A DNA stretch of 64,000 nt from M0103 sp040386155 (GTDB taxonomy: Bacteria > Bacteroidota > Bacteroidia > Flavobacteriales_D > Crocinitomicaceae). This document shows positions 44,008 through 54,157 of this stretch, one piece after another; within the stretch, counting starts at the first letter, position 1; each line of letters opens with the position of its first letter. The stretch covers positions 248,001-312,000 of the forward strand of contig JAZKFZ010000004.1 in the NCBI GenBank assembly GCA_040386155.1. Direction: 5' to 3'. Made by a program: the position numbers and the translations under genes. The notes below the pieces were generated by a model. That model did no database searches. It had not been told where the DNA came from and worked only from the letters and a program-made list of their open reading frames with translations.

Positions 44008-47000
44008 CTAGTATTTAATGACCTTAATAGTCTGTAGTGCCTGATTTTCTTTCGTGATTCGAAGAATGTACATTGCTGCACGCATTTCTGGTATGACGAT
44101 CGGCGTGTCGAATGCGTCCTGAATGACAGCTCCTTTCATGACCAAGCGACCGCTAAAGTCGAACATTTCAAATTGACAACCATTTGCCTGGGTTTTATTG
44201 TCGTGACTGAGTGTAAAAACACCGTTATTTGGATTCGGAGCAACTGTAAAGTGAATATCTGGTCCATCTGGCGGTAGTGGTATTAACTTGAAAACCGCTG
44301 TGAAATAGGCAATGTTTGCGGTAACATTCGTCAATAAAGTGTCAGCCAATGTATCCCCTATAAATGCACTTGGAATCCAATGTGAAAAAATGTATCCCGG
44401 TTTTGCAACTGGCGACATGCTGATGGGGACGCCATCAAAGTAAATTCCTTGCCACGGATAAGTTGCAGGCTGAATGGTGTTTAAGGCAATCTCACCTGCG
44501 TTTTCAGGAATTACATCCAGGGATACCTCAATGGTCTTCGTTAAATTAAATCCATTTTTAATGTTGTCAAAGACAATTTCATTTCGACAACTTAACTGTT
44601 CTTGAAAAATTTCATGATTCGTAACAAAAGTCTGCATCTGTCCCTCAATGTTGTTCGGATCTCCCCACCTAGCATATTCGTTTGGCATTTCTGTTACCAT
44701 GGATTCAAAATACATATTCTCACGATTCAAAATTACTTCTGTTCGATAGCTTGTATTCATTAAATCTGCAAATCGATTGATGAAGGATTGTTTGTAATCA
44801 AGATTCTGAATGCTCTTCAACCAAATATTGATGTATGGTATATTTGTACTTTGTCCCAACATGTAATCGATGTGATTGTCTGTGCAGGACGTCCAACCGT
44901 TTGGCTGCATTGATAGTTCTAAATCAATTAGCGCGAAACGCCAACGCCAATTCGTCTTGTCAGATCGATAAATCTTTATGTTGTTAGTTGGCCAGTCAAC
45001 ATTTCCCATCCAAGATTCTCCAATGATATAATCCGTATAAGATTTTAAGTCAAAAAGTTGGTCTGCATCGGAAACGTATGTTGGTGATTGTGCATTTAAG
45101 GTTTGGAAATCGGCATACGAGGACCAAAAGTTTGCAACATCCCCCTCGACAGATCGAAGAACCAGATTATACCAGTAGCTGAGGGAAAGAAGTTCCAATG
45201 AGTCTTTGTTTGCACCATCGTGAATTTCAAAATATTCTGAGTTAAATTTTTCGCGTAATTCATATAATCCGAAGTAGGAACCGTTGATATACACTGAAAC
45301 TGGACGGTAGGCGGAATAGTATGTTTTTGTTCCTTCACTCATCATGCGCACTTGACTTGCGTCTTTGTACGGAAGAGTGAGGTATTGATTACTGCCGTTT
45401 CTTAGGTAGATTTCGCTATATTTTGTTCGATTTGGTCTATCAGGAATGAGTGGATAATCAACGGAACTTGATCCCAACGCGCCGTGGTCGAAGGATAAAC
45501 GAAAGGAATGTTGGGGGTGTGACCGACTTCCACCGGCTCCACCGTCCATGCGAATGGCCGTCTGCCGCTCAAAAGCAAATGGGTGACCAAGTCCTTCGTC
45601 CAAGTACACAGCATGTGCAGGTTTGACCCAGTCGCTTGACCAATTGTCGAAAATACCAGTTGAACCGTAAAGGTTGCTTTGATCTGTTGTTACAAGTAAA
45701 ATAGGTGTGTCGTGACTGATGTTAAACAAATATGTGGCAATGGACTGTTGACTTGGTAATTGTCCGTTCGTTGCAACTAAAGGAAAGATCTTTGCTCGAA
45801 TAACCTTTTTTTGATAAACGTAGATGGAGTCCGCATAGCTTGGTGAATTAAATGTCGGCTCGGATCCATCTGTTGTGTAAACCAATTTGCAAGGAGTCGC
45901 ATTGGGATTACTTATTTTTAGGTAAAACGGACTATTGTTCACTCCAGAGTTTTTCGATAGAATCGGACGACTTAAACTATCTGTGTAACTTGTTGCATTG
46001 ATGTTGCTCTCATTTGGTGTTGGTGTCATCCACGTAATGACATTTGACCCGTCAGGACTGCTTCCAGTAGAAATGTCCCTACTTGGCGATGCAACTTGCA
46101 AGCTAGAAATCAATTGTTGACTTGGGTCAAACAGATAAACAGTTTCTCCGTTACCATCCAACTTGAAATTGGTATGAAAAAGATTGCCTTCTAATGGAAT
46201 AAATTCTGCGGATAGTTCCACTTCAGAGGTCAAATTCAAATGAAAATCAACATAGGTATAATTTTCACCGTTTGTAGCTGCAACTTCAAAGCCGATGGAA
46301 TTTATCATCCCCGCGGAAAGTCCAGCAGCGCTTAATTCATTTGCCCGAATTAAAATTTGGTGCCTTGCTCCCCAATACCAATTTCCAAATGGAGCTGGAT
46401 AATCTGTATTTGAGTTTTGAATGGTGCCTGTTCCAATAATGGCATTGTTTAATTTGATGTTTGGACGTTGAAAGTACGTTAGACCATTGTTTGAAGAACA
46501 AGCTGCTGGACTCCCGTCAATAGAACTAACGATGGTGGAGACATAGGGGGTAGCTGTTTGTTTAAAAATCGAATTTTCCGTGTATTGGGCATTGTTGTAA
46601 GAACAAACATCCACGATTAAATTCGATGTTCCGTCCCAATAAAATGGCGTAGTCATGTTATGTTGACTCCAACCCGATTGTGGTGTAAAATTTTGTTGTG
46701 AAAGCCCAAATTGAAAAGGCGCAGATCCATAGCGATTCTTTTGACTACAATAAATTTGTTTAAATCCACCAGCAGGAATCACTATGTTCGAAAGGATCCA
46801 CATGTTTGGATTAGTTGCTTTATCCGAAAGTGTGAATCCATTCAAATTGGCGGCAGTTCCACCTGCATTATACAATTCAATCCAATCGCTTGCGTCTCCA
46901 TTTTCATCCAAAGAGGAAGTATAATTTTTATTACAACCTTCATTAATGAACACTTGTGAAAAAGCGGAGTGAATCAGGAAAAAACTGAATAAAAGGAGCA

Positions 47001-47010
47001 ATGTTTTCAT
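44008..47010 (-). CDS. CotH-kinase/lamin-tail protein with type A T9SS sorting domain
   Basis: Exported protein of 1000 aa. After a signal peptide (cut near AFSQ) comes a lamin-tail domain (about 20-110, INEGCNKNY...DWIELYNAGG...LNGFTLSD), a second beta region, a chitobiase-like segment with YTTDGSEPTFNSP (about 380-392), a CotH-kinase-like domain (about 480-720; YLRNG, VYINGSYFGLYELREK, WRFALIDLELS), a beta domain (about 840-900), and a type A sorting domain (VAPNPNNGVFTL...MYILRI). CotH proteins are atypical surface kinases; here the usual Lys of the PxKSFRLxF start is replaced (HPQHSFRLSF), so activity is doubtful. Stands alone with long gaps on both sides. Confidence 0.85.
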   Translation of the reverse strand: MKTLLLLFSFFLIHSAFSQVFINEGCNKNYTSSLDENGDASDWIELYNAGGTAANLNGFTLSDKATNPNMWILSNIVIPAGGFKQIYCSQKNRYGSAPFQFGLSQQNFTPQSGWSQHNMTTPFYWDGTSNLIVDVCSYNNAQYTENSIFKQTATPYVSTIVSSIDGSPAACSSNNGLTYFQRPNIKLNNAIIGTGTIQNSNTDYPAPFGNWYWGARHQILIRANELSAAGLSAGMINSIGFEVAATNGENYTYVDFHLNLTSEVELSAEFIPLEGNLFHTNFKLDGNGETVYLFDPSQQLISSLQVASPSRDISTGSSPDGSNVITWMTPTPNESNINATSYTDSLSRPILSKNSGVNNSPFYLKISNPNATPCKLVYTTDGSEPTFNSPSYADSIYVYQKKVIRAKIFPLVATNGQLPSQQSIATYLFNISHDTPILLVTTDQSNLYGSTGIFDNWSSDWVKPAHAVYLDEGLGHPFAFERQTAIRMDGGAGGSRSHPQHSFRLSFDHGALGSSSVDYPLIPDRPNRTKYSEIYLRNGSNQYLTLPYKDASQVRMMSEGTKTYYSAYRPVSVYINGSYFGLYELREKFNSEYFEIHDGANKDSLELLSLSYWYNLVLRSVEGDVANFWSSYADFQTLNAQSPTYVSDADQLFDLKSYTDYIIGESWMGNVDWPTNNIKIYRSDKTNWRWRFALIDLELSMQPNGWTSCTDNHIDYMLGQSTNIPYINIWLKSIQNLDYKQSFINRFADLMNTSYRTEVILNRENMYFESMVTEMPNEYARWGDPNNIEGQMQTFVTNHEIFQEQLSCRNEIVFDNIKNGFNLTKTIEVSLDVIPENAGEIALNTIQPATYPWQGIYFDGVPISMSPVAKPGYIFSHWIPSAFIGDTLADTLLTNVTANIAYFTAVFKLIPLPPDGPDIHFTVAPNPNNGVFTLSHDNKTQANGCQFEMFDFSGRLVMKGAVIQDAFDTPIVIPEMRAAMYILRITKENQALQTIKVIKY

Positions 47011-47461
47011 TAATAGGAAGAAATTGGATTAAAAAAATGCTGGTGAACTAACTTTTAAAATATTGAAACATGATTATTACGCGAAAATACGTTGTATCAT
47101 TTATTCCATTTTTTTGATAGTTTCCTGTACTCAGGTCTCAAAGGATATTCTATTATTCACTTCGGAAAGCAATGCTGAATTTAAGTCTGTTACAACAACT
47201 AGTGCACATAAGTTCCTTAGCACAACTAATTCCTCCGCGACAGCTGTATATTGTTTTAATCTCGATTTGTAGTAAGTACAAGATGCTTTCACAATTAAGA
47301 ATTTGACTTAAAATTAGTAGTTTTTCTGTTAGGTTGTTGAAAATTCTGTCGCTTTCACAATTATCAATAGCAAATGGAGATTATTCCGTGTTATTTAGAA
47401 TTTTCTCAAAGTCCACATGTACGTATTCCTAGTTAAACGAGAAAAATATTTTTCGCTGTAA
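47011..47461. other. Intergenic region of 451 bp
   Basis: No gene that I can support. It holds a 13-bp direct repeat GCTTTCACAATTA at 47285-47297 and 47351-47363 (66-bp offset) and an AT-only palindrome GAAAAATATTTTTC at 47441-47454, just after the polyprenyl synthase stop, which may help end that transcript. The promoter of the CotH gene should be in the left part, but I see no clear TAnnTTTG box on the minus strand. Confidence 0.6.
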
Positions 47462-48430
47462 CTATGAATTTCGAACCATCAAGTAATTGGAAAGCGCAAT
47501 TAGAGCTTCCTTGGAGGATGGCGCTGCATCGACATCATTAAGTGCCTTCATCGCCAATTCATAGTGCTTTTGCATTTCAATTTCGCAGGTAGCGTACACT
47601 CCAATTTCATCGTAGATTCTTCGAGTCTCCTCCACTTTGTACTCCATACTATTTACTGAAACTAGTCCTTTCAATTGTTCTTTTTGGAGTTCATTCGCAA
47701 GATTGAAGGCTTTGAGATTGAGTAACGTTTTTTTATTGGATATCACATCACCACCAATCTGCTTTCCAAATTCTTCTGGCTTTCCATACAAATCCAGCAT
47801 GTCATCTTTAATCTGAAATGCAAGACCGATGTGCACGCCAAAATCATAAATATTTTGCCTGTTTTTGGCAGAAGTGTCTGAAATAATTGCTCCTAATTCC
47901 AGAGCACATCCCAAAAGTACTGAGGTTTTCAAACGAATCATTTCAATGTACTCCTCCTCACTAACATCATTTCGCAATTCAAAATCCATGTCTAACTGCT
48001 GACCTTCACAAACCTCAATTGCGGTTTTGTTGAAAATCTGCAACAAGGCTGGTAGATGTTTAGCATCTTGTTGTGCTAACAAGGAGTAGGCTTGTACAAA
48101 CAAAACATCGCCAGAAAGAATCGCAATATTCGAATTCCACTTGCTATGTACGGTTTCTTTATTTCTTCGTAAAGGAGCTGCATCCATGATGTCGTCATGA
48201 ATCAAACTGAAATTATGAAAGAACTCGATTGCTAAGGCTGCTGAAAGCACATCATTTTTATGTTTTCCAAATAATTCAGCCGCCATGATGGTCAAAATTG
48301 GTCGAATTCTTTTCCCTCCTAATGAAAGAAAATACTGAAGTGGCTGGTATAAATTTTCAGGACTATTTGGAAACTGGAATTTTGTAATTTCCTCTTCTAA
48401 TAGCTGCGTGTACTGTTCAATATTTTTCAT
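47462..48430 (-). CDS. Polyprenyl synthetase (trans-isoprenyl diphosphate synthase)
   Basis: All-alpha isoprenyl synthase of 322 aa that extends allylic diphosphates with IPP. Both Asp-rich motifs are present: HDDIMDAAPLRR (first, about residues 79-90) and KDDMLD (second, about 208-213), together with GGKRIRP near the N-terminus. Chain length cannot be told safely; geranylgeranyl- to octaprenyl-type enzymes serve menaquinone or carotenoid synthesis. Its start directly abuts the rmlA stop. Confidence 0.92.
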   Translation of the reverse strand: MKNIEQYTQLLEEEITKFQFPNSPENLYQPLQYFLSLGGKRIRPILTIMAAELFGKHKNDVLSAALAIEFFHNFSLIHDDIMDAAPLRRNKETVHSKWNSNIAILSGDVLFVQAYSLLAQQDAKHLPALLQIFNKTAIEVCEGQQLDMDFELRNDVSEEEYIEMIRLKTSVLLGCALELGAIISDTSAKNRQNIYDFGVHIGLAFQIKDDMLDLYGKPEEFGKQIGGDVISNKKTLLNLKAFNLANELQKEQLKGLVSVNSMEYKVEETRRIYDEIGVYATCEIEMQKHYELAMKALNDVDAAPSSKEALIALSNYLMVRNS

Positions 48431-49291
48431 TTACTTAATCAAGTTCATTAAGTATTTTCCATAGCCACTTTTAACTAGTGGTGCCGCTAGGGATTGTAAT
48501 TGATCTTTCGAAATAAAACCATTTTTATAGGCTACTTCTTCGATACAGCCAATTTTTAATCCTTGTCGCTCTTCAATGACTTGTACAAATTGCCCGGCTT
48601 GCATTAGAGATGCGAAAGTGCCAGTGTCTAACCAAGCTGTCCCTCTATCCAGCACCGCTACCTTTAATTTCTTTTGTTTCAAGTAGGCAGCATTTACATC
48701 TGTAATTTCATATTCTCCGCGCGCAGAAGGGAGAAGATTTTTAGCAATTTCAACTACTGAATTATCGTAAAAATAGAGTCCAGGAACGGCATAATTTGAT
48801 TTTGGATGTGCTGGTTTTTCTTCAATAGAAATGGCATTCATCGCTGCATCAAATTCCACTACTCCATATCGTTCAGGATCACTTACGTGGTAGGCATACA
48901 CCACACCACCTTCAGGATCATTATTTTCTTTCAAAAGGCTATCCATTCCGACTCCGTAAAAAATATTGTCGCCCAAAACCAAAGCCACTTTATCATTTCC
49001 AATAAATTCCTCACCAATAACGAAGGCTTGCGCTAAACCATTTGGGATTTCTTGCACAGCATAAGAAAATGAACAACCTAAGGATTTTCCATCACCTAAT
49101 AATTTCTCAAAATGAGGTAAATCATGGGGAGTTGAGATAATCAAAATTTCCTTGATTCCAGCACTCATCAAAATCGACAAGGGATAATAGATCATTGGCT
49201 TGTCGTACACTGGCATCAATTGTTTTGATACTGCTAATGTCAATGGATGTAGACGTGTTCCTGAACCTCCTGCTAAAATTATTCCTTTCAT
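48431..49291 (-). CDS. rmlA: Glucose-1-phosphate thymidylyltransferase
   Basis: Nucleotidyltransferase of 286 aa making dTDP-glucose, the first step of dTDP-rhamnose and related sugars. GGSGTRLHPLT (residues 8-18) is the nucleotide-binding signature, followed by KQLMPVYDKPMIYYPLS and LGDNIFYG; the C-terminal DTGTFASLMQA is also typical. The remaining rml genes are not in the window. It precedes the polyprenyl synthase with no gap, so the two share a transcript. Confidence 0.95.
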   Translation of the reverse strand: MKGIILAGGSGTRLHPLTLAVSKQLMPVYDKPMIYYPLSILMSAGIKEILIISTPHDLPHFEKLLGDGKSLGCSFSYAVQEIPNGLAQAFVIGEEFIGNDKVALVLGDNIFYGVGMDSLLKENNDPEGGVVYAYHVSDPERYGVVEFDAAMNAISIEEKPAHPKSNYAVPGLYFYDNSVVEIAKNLLPSARGEYEITDVNAAYLKQKKLKVAVLDRGTAWLDTGTFASLMQAGQFVQVIEERQGLKIGCIEEVAYKNGFISKDQLQSLAAPLVKSGYGKYLMNLIK

Positions 49292-49332
49292 GGTGTAAAA
49301 AATAGGCGTGCTTTTGACAAATTTAAAATCGT

Positions 49333-51990
49333 TTAACTGTCGATTTTTTTCGGCTCTTCTTGATCGTGGTCACCCTCGTCAGAAAACTTGAGATCAGTCC
49401 AATCTATTTCACTTTCTTCAGAGTATGCCTCAAAATACGGTTCTTCAAATGACTTCGACAATAATCGTTTGTTAAGTGATAGAAGCAATGTTGGCAGAAT
49501 TAGGAAGTTGGTGATCATTGCAACAAACAATGTTAATGAAACCAAAATTCCTAGTGCTTGGGTCCCTCCAAATTGAGAGAAAAGGAATACGGAGAATCCA
49601 CAGAATAGCACAATTGAAGTATAATATCTTCCCAAACCAGTATCGCGGATGGCAATCATAACACATTCTTGTAAATCCCATTTCTTGCTTTTCAGCTCTT
49701 GACGGTATTTTTCAAGGAAGTGAATGGCATCATCGACAGAAATACCAAGCGCGATGTTAAATACTAGCAAGGTAGAAGGTTTCAATGGAATTCCTAAGAT
49801 TCCCATCACTCCCGCTGTTACTATTAACGGAATTAAGTTTGGTATCATTGCAACAACTACCATTCTCCACGAACGGAACAAGAGCGCCATTAAAATAGAA
49901 ATACAAAGAATAGCGAAAATAATTCCCGAGAATAAGTTGTCTACTAAGTATTTGGTTCCCTCGGATGCCACAACAGAGGTACCTGTAATCGTTAAATCAT
50001 AATATTCATGATCTATGGCAGCGCGCAATTTATCGTTAAAATCTGATTTCTTATAATATGTTTTTAGTAATTCGGGATCACTGTCAAACTTGAATTGCAA
50101 GTCTTCGTTCTTTCCTGAAATTTCCTTGGTTAAGGAGTTATAAATTGCTGGGTAATTTTCTACAATAGAGTCAATATATCCTTTTTTACCAGCGGTCACT
50201 TTCGCATAAAGTCGTTCTATGTCTTTTTTATCGGGATTTAATATGGAGTCTACTCGGTGGCGAATATGGTCAATTTTGAATCCTACCTCTTTGGCTCCCA
50301 TGTCTTTCATTTGACTGCGAACTCGCACGGTACAAGAAGTGGTATCCAATAATTCTTTTACCGAGATTCCTCCATTGAGGTTGGTCATGTCAAAATTATC
50401 GAGGTATTGTTTCAATCGCAATCGATCTCTATTGGAGAAAAGAGCATATTTTGATGGATCATTACCATAGTATGCCATGTTGATGGCTTTCAGGAAATCA
50501 ACAATTGAAATACTTTTTGAGAATGAAGTGTCTTGGGCATATTCATTTTGAATGGCCTCCAATTTTTCGAGTGTTGCCTTCTTAAACAAGCGACCTTTTT
50601 CCTTATAGCCGATCATCATTTCGAACGGAATTGAACCTCCGAAATGTTTTTCAAAGAATTTCAAATCCTTATAAATTGGATCAGATTGAGGTAAATCGCT
50701 AGTGATATTTCCCGTTGTCTCAACACGCATTGCACCAAAAACACTCAAGACAATTGCGACGATGGTGACCGTGTAAATCAAAGGGCGTTTTGTGATCACC
50801 CAACGCTCAATTCCCGACATCATTCCTGTTGCTGTTTTCCTATCAAGATGTTTTAAATGTTTCGCTTTTGGTGCTTTCGAGAAACTTAAAAAAATTGGCA
50901 AAAGGGTCAAGGAAATCAGAAATATCAGCATCACATTAATGGAGGCGATGACCCCAAATTCCATTAATTTTTCTGAATTAGTGAAGCAGAAGGTAAAGAA
51001 TCCAATCGCATTCATCACATTGGTCATGAAAATTGCCATTCCAATTTTATGAATCACACGAGTGAGCGCTTTAATTTTATTTCCGTGAATCTTGACTTCC
51101 TGATGGAATTTTGTGATGAGATAGACACAGTTGGGCACTGCAATTACGATCATCAATGGCGGAATTAGGGCCATCAATACTGAAAGTCGGAATCCAATAA
51201 ATGCCATTGTACCTAATGACCATACTACTGATATTGCAATTACTAATAAGCAAATAAATGTTGCCCGAAATGACCTAAAAAAGCCATAAAGAACCAACGC
51301 TGTAATTACCATTGAAATAGTAATGAACAAGAACATGTCTTGCTGAATACGTTTGGCAATAATTACACGAAGATGCGGTAATCCTGCGAAGTGCATTTCC
51401 TTGAAATGCGTTTCGTAGGTCTTTGCAAGTTCTTCAATTTCTAGGATAACTTTTGATTTCTTTTGGTCGCCAACAAAGCGCTCATCAACACCAATTAGCA
51501 TCAATGAAACATTCGTCTTATCATTGTATAGAAGGCCTTTGTAAATTGGGCTTGTTTTGATTTCTCTTTCAATTGAATCAATCGATTTTTCTTTAAAAGT
51601 TTGATCAGAGAAAATCCGTTTGACCTCAAATTTGCTATCTTCTATATTGTTATGAATCGTGAAAAGCGTAGCTTCTGAAATGATGGATTGGACACCATCA
51701 ATTTTAAGAATAGAATCGCCTAATTCTTTCCATTTGGCAAAGTTCTTTTCGGTGTAAAGTGAATCGGTCTTAATGGCAATGGCAAGCGTACCACCATCTT
51801 CCCCAAAAAGAGTTTTGAAAAGCGAGTAATTACGTGTTGTTGGAGAATCTTTTGGAAGAACAATTCCGTACTTATTCTCTAACTTCAAGCCTGTTGCAGC
51901 GTAATATGTTAAAAATACGGTAGTTAAGGTAATGACACCTAAAATGAAAAACCTATTCTTTAGAATAATATTCGCAATCTTTTGCCACAT
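49333..51990 (-). CDS. MMPL/RND-family exporter
   Basis: Inner-membrane protein of 885 aa with an RND-like layout: first helix (about 12-32), a periplasmic domain of about 180 residues, a bundle of about five helices with a sterol-sensing/MMPL-like core, a second helix-plus-periplasmic unit (from about 400), and a second bundle ending near 850. The segment NLIPLIVTAGVMGILGIPL...IALGISVDDAIHFLEKYR is the typical second MMPL core. Members export lipids or hydrophobic molecules; the substrate is unknown. It is codirectional with rmlA after 41 bases, so perhaps cotranscribed. Confidence 0.88.
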   Translation of the reverse strand: MWQKIANIILKNRFFILGVITLTTVFLTYYAATGLKLENKYGIVLPKDSPTTRNYSLFKTLFGEDGGTLAIAIKTDSLYTEKNFAKWKELGDSILKIDGVQSIISEATLFTIHNNIEDSKFEVKRIFSDQTFKEKSIDSIEREIKTSPIYKGLLYNDKTNVSLMLIGVDERFVGDQKKSKVILEIEELAKTYETHFKEMHFAGLPHLRVIIAKRIQQDMFLFITISMVITALVLYGFFRSFRATFICLLVIAISVVWSLGTMAFIGFRLSVLMALIPPLMIVIAVPNCVYLITKFHQEVKIHGNKIKALTRVIHKIGMAIFMTNVMNAIGFFTFCFTNSEKLMEFGVIASINVMLIFLISLTLLPIFLSFSKAPKAKHLKHLDRKTATGMMSGIERWVITKRPLIYTVTIVAIVLSVFGAMRVETTGNITSDLPQSDPIYKDLKFFEKHFGGSIPFEMMIGYKEKGRLFKKATLEKLEAIQNEYAQDTSFSKSISIVDFLKAINMAYYGNDPSKYALFSNRDRLRLKQYLDNFDMTNLNGGISVKELLDTTSCTVRVRSQMKDMGAKEVGFKIDHIRHRVDSILNPDKKDIERLYAKVTAGKKGYIDSIVENYPAIYNSLTKEISGKNEDLQFKFDSDPELLKTYYKKSDFNDKLRAAIDHEYYDLTITGTSVVASEGTKYLVDNLFSGIIFAILCISILMALLFRSWRMVVVAMIPNLIPLIVTAGVMGILGIPLKPSTLLVFNIALGISVDDAIHFLEKYRQELKSKKWDLQECVMIAIRDTGLGRYYTSIVLFCGFSVFLFSQFGGTQALGILVSLTLFVAMITNFLILPTLLLSLNKRLLSKSFEEPYFEAYSEESEIDWTDLKFSDEGDHDQEEPKKIDS

Positions 51991-52084
51991 ATTTCCTAGT
52001 TAAAACCTCAAAAGTAACAATTTTGTGCGAGAAGAGAAAGTGTGTGAGGTAAACACTTACTATTCGATGCTGAACTACAAAGAA

Positions 52085-54103
52085 TTACTTCAATGTTTCT
52101 CCTAGCCAAGTAAAAAATTCACGTTGCCAAACGAGTGAGTTTTGAGGACTTGTTACCCAATGACTTTCTTCTGGTAAATAGAGATACCTACTTTTTAATC
52201 CTTTTAGCTGTGCTGCTTGAAATGCTTGCATTCCCTCAGCTTCTGGAACTCTAAAGTCCATTCCTCCTTGGATCACCATAATGGGGGTGTTCCAATTAGC
52301 AACGTACTTGTGGGGACTGTTTTTCGCATAATTTTCTTTGTTTTTTTCTTCCCAATACGGGCCGCCATGATCCCAATTCGCAAAAAATAGTTCTTCTGTT
52401 GTTCCATACCAACTTTCTAAATTGAATAAGCCACAATGTGAAATAAAAGTTTTGAATCTGTTTTCATGAATTCCAGCCAACATAAATACAGAGTATCCTC
52501 CATAAGAAGCGCCTACAGCACCGATCCGATCTTTGTCTACATTTGGATTTTTCGCGGCTTCATCTGTAGCAGTTAAGTAATCTTTCATGGCTTGACCACC
52601 CCAATCTTTGGAGATGGCATCATTCCATTCTTGTCCAAAACCAGGAAGTCCTCTACGGTTAGGTGCAATTACGATATAACCTTGAGAAGCCATCAAGGCT
52701 AAATTCCATCGGTAAGAAAAAAATTGACTAACCATGCTTTGCGGTCCACCTTGACAGTACAATAAACTTGGATATTTCTGCTCTTTTTTCATGTTTGGAG
52801 GATAGATCATCCACACCAACATTTGTTTGCCATCCGTTGTGGTTACCCACGTTTCTTCTACTTTAGGCATTACAATTCCTTTCAATTGTTCTTTATTTGC
52901 AAAGGTGATTTGTTTTTCAACATTGTTTTTGAGATCAATGGAAACCAGATCTGTTGGAGCAATCATTGATTGCTTTCCAGCGTAAAGATATTTACTAGAA
53001 AGCGAGAGGCTCACGTAATCAACTTTTTCTGAAGTAATTTGTTTTATTTTTTGGCTTTTGATGTCGATGACAAAAATTTGCTCTGTACCAGCTGTCGGAG
53101 AAATAAAGTAGATGCTTTGATTGTCAGGATGCCATCTAAATGACGAAACTGTAATGTCAAAGTTCTTTGTCAAATTAATGTTCTTTCCGTTCTCATCGCG
53201 GATCATTAAATCATTTTTATCTGCTTCAAATCCATCATGCTCCATGGCGGTCCAAGCAACAAGTCCGTTACTCGAAAATTGAGGATTGTTATCATAGCCT
53301 AAATTACCAACTGTCAAATTTTTTGTTGTCCCTGAAGCAATTGTATAGGCATACAAATCGCTATTGGTAGATGTTGCAAAGTCTTTCCCACTTTTCTTTT
53401 TTGAAGCATAAATGATGGTTTTTCCTTCTGGACAAATATCAAAATGATCACCACCACCAAATGGAGGAATGCAGCCGTCGAATACTTCTCCTTCCAATAA
53501 ATTTTTACTTTCATTTTGTATTGCTCCACCTTCAATTTTGTGAATGAAAAGTTGACGTTTTTTTCCATCATCGAAATGGTCCCAATGACGGTACATTAAA
53601 TCATCCTCGATGCGCACATTTGCTTTTGCAAGGTCTGGGTATTTTTCATTGACAGTTTTCACCACTTTCACCGCTTCAATGGCCACCAAAAAAGTACCAT
53701 CAGCAGCAAGTTTGAATCCTTCTAATTCGACATCCTTGAAATGAGATCGCTGCGTTTTATTGGATCCGTCAACGGACATACTCCAGATTTGAGCACCTTC
53801 ATTTTCATTTGAGATAAACCAAATCGAGTTTCCTGTGCCCCATTGCACTTCATTTTCTGAAAGTGAGGTGGTGGTAATTTGAGTGGACTGGCCATCCTTT
53901 ACATTGTAGACAAAGATTTCGGTATTTCCTTTATTTTCAGTAATATCAAAGCTGCGCTGGGTATATAGAACATAGTTTCCATCAGATGAAACAGTGCCAC
54001 CTGCCACCCGATTTAATTTCCAAAGGAGTTCAGGCGTAAGAGTTTGTTGAGCAAAAGTTGATGTCATCGATACTAGACAAATAAGTATAAATAATTGTTT
54101 CAT
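52085..54103 (-). CDS. Secreted S9-family prolyl oligopeptidase-like peptidase
   Basis: Exported serine peptidase of about 672 aa. After a signal peptide (cut near TFAQ), residues about 25-400 form a beta-propeller, and the C-terminal third is an alpha/beta-hydrolase with GASYGGYS (nucleophile Ser about 534), GGMDFRVPEAEG (Asp) and EESHWV (His). This is the dipeptidyl/acylaminoacyl-peptidase group that digests peptides in the periplasm. The frame could start at 54109 (two codons longer). A codirectional L,D-transpeptidase-like gene ends 48 bases upstream. Confidence 0.92.
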   Translation of the reverse strand: MKQLFILICLVSMTSTFAQQTLTPELLWKLNRVAGGTVSSDGNYVLYTQRSFDITENKGNTEIFVYNVKDGQSTQITTTSLSENEVQWGTGNSIWFISNENEGAQIWSMSVDGSNKTQRSHFKDVELEGFKLAADGTFLVAIEAVKVVKTVNEKYPDLAKANVRIEDDLMYRHWDHFDDGKKRQLFIHKIEGGAIQNESKNLLEGEVFDGCIPPFGGGDHFDICPEGKTIIYASKKKSGKDFATSTNSDLYAYTIASGTTKNLTVGNLGYDNNPQFSSNGLVAWTAMEHDGFEADKNDLMIRDENGKNINLTKNFDITVSSFRWHPDNQSIYFISPTAGTEQIFVIDIKSQKIKQITSEKVDYVSLSLSSKYLYAGKQSMIAPTDLVSIDLKNNVEKQITFANKEQLKGIVMPKVEETWVTTTDGKQMLVWMIYPPNMKKEQKYPSLLYCQGGPQSMVSQFFSYRWNLALMASQGYIVIAPNRRGLPGFGQEWNDAISKDWGGQAMKDYLTATDEAAKNPNVDKDRIGAVGASYGGYSVFMLAGIHENRFKTFISHCGLFNLESWYGTTEELFFANWDHGGPYWEEKNKENYAKNSPHKYVANWNTPIMVIQGGMDFRVPEAEGMQAFQAAQLKGLKSRYLYLPEESHWVTSPQNSLVWQREFFTWLGETLK

Positions 54104-54157
54104 TACCATAAAATTGGGAAGTGAAAATAATCATTTAAACTAAGAAGCAGGCTTGAT

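Noticed and set aside
47063..47272. 69-codon plus-strand frame with a lipobox-like LIVSC
   Set aside because: It begins with TTG, has no promoter box or family match, and lies in an AT-rich spacer; the lipobox match is probably chance.
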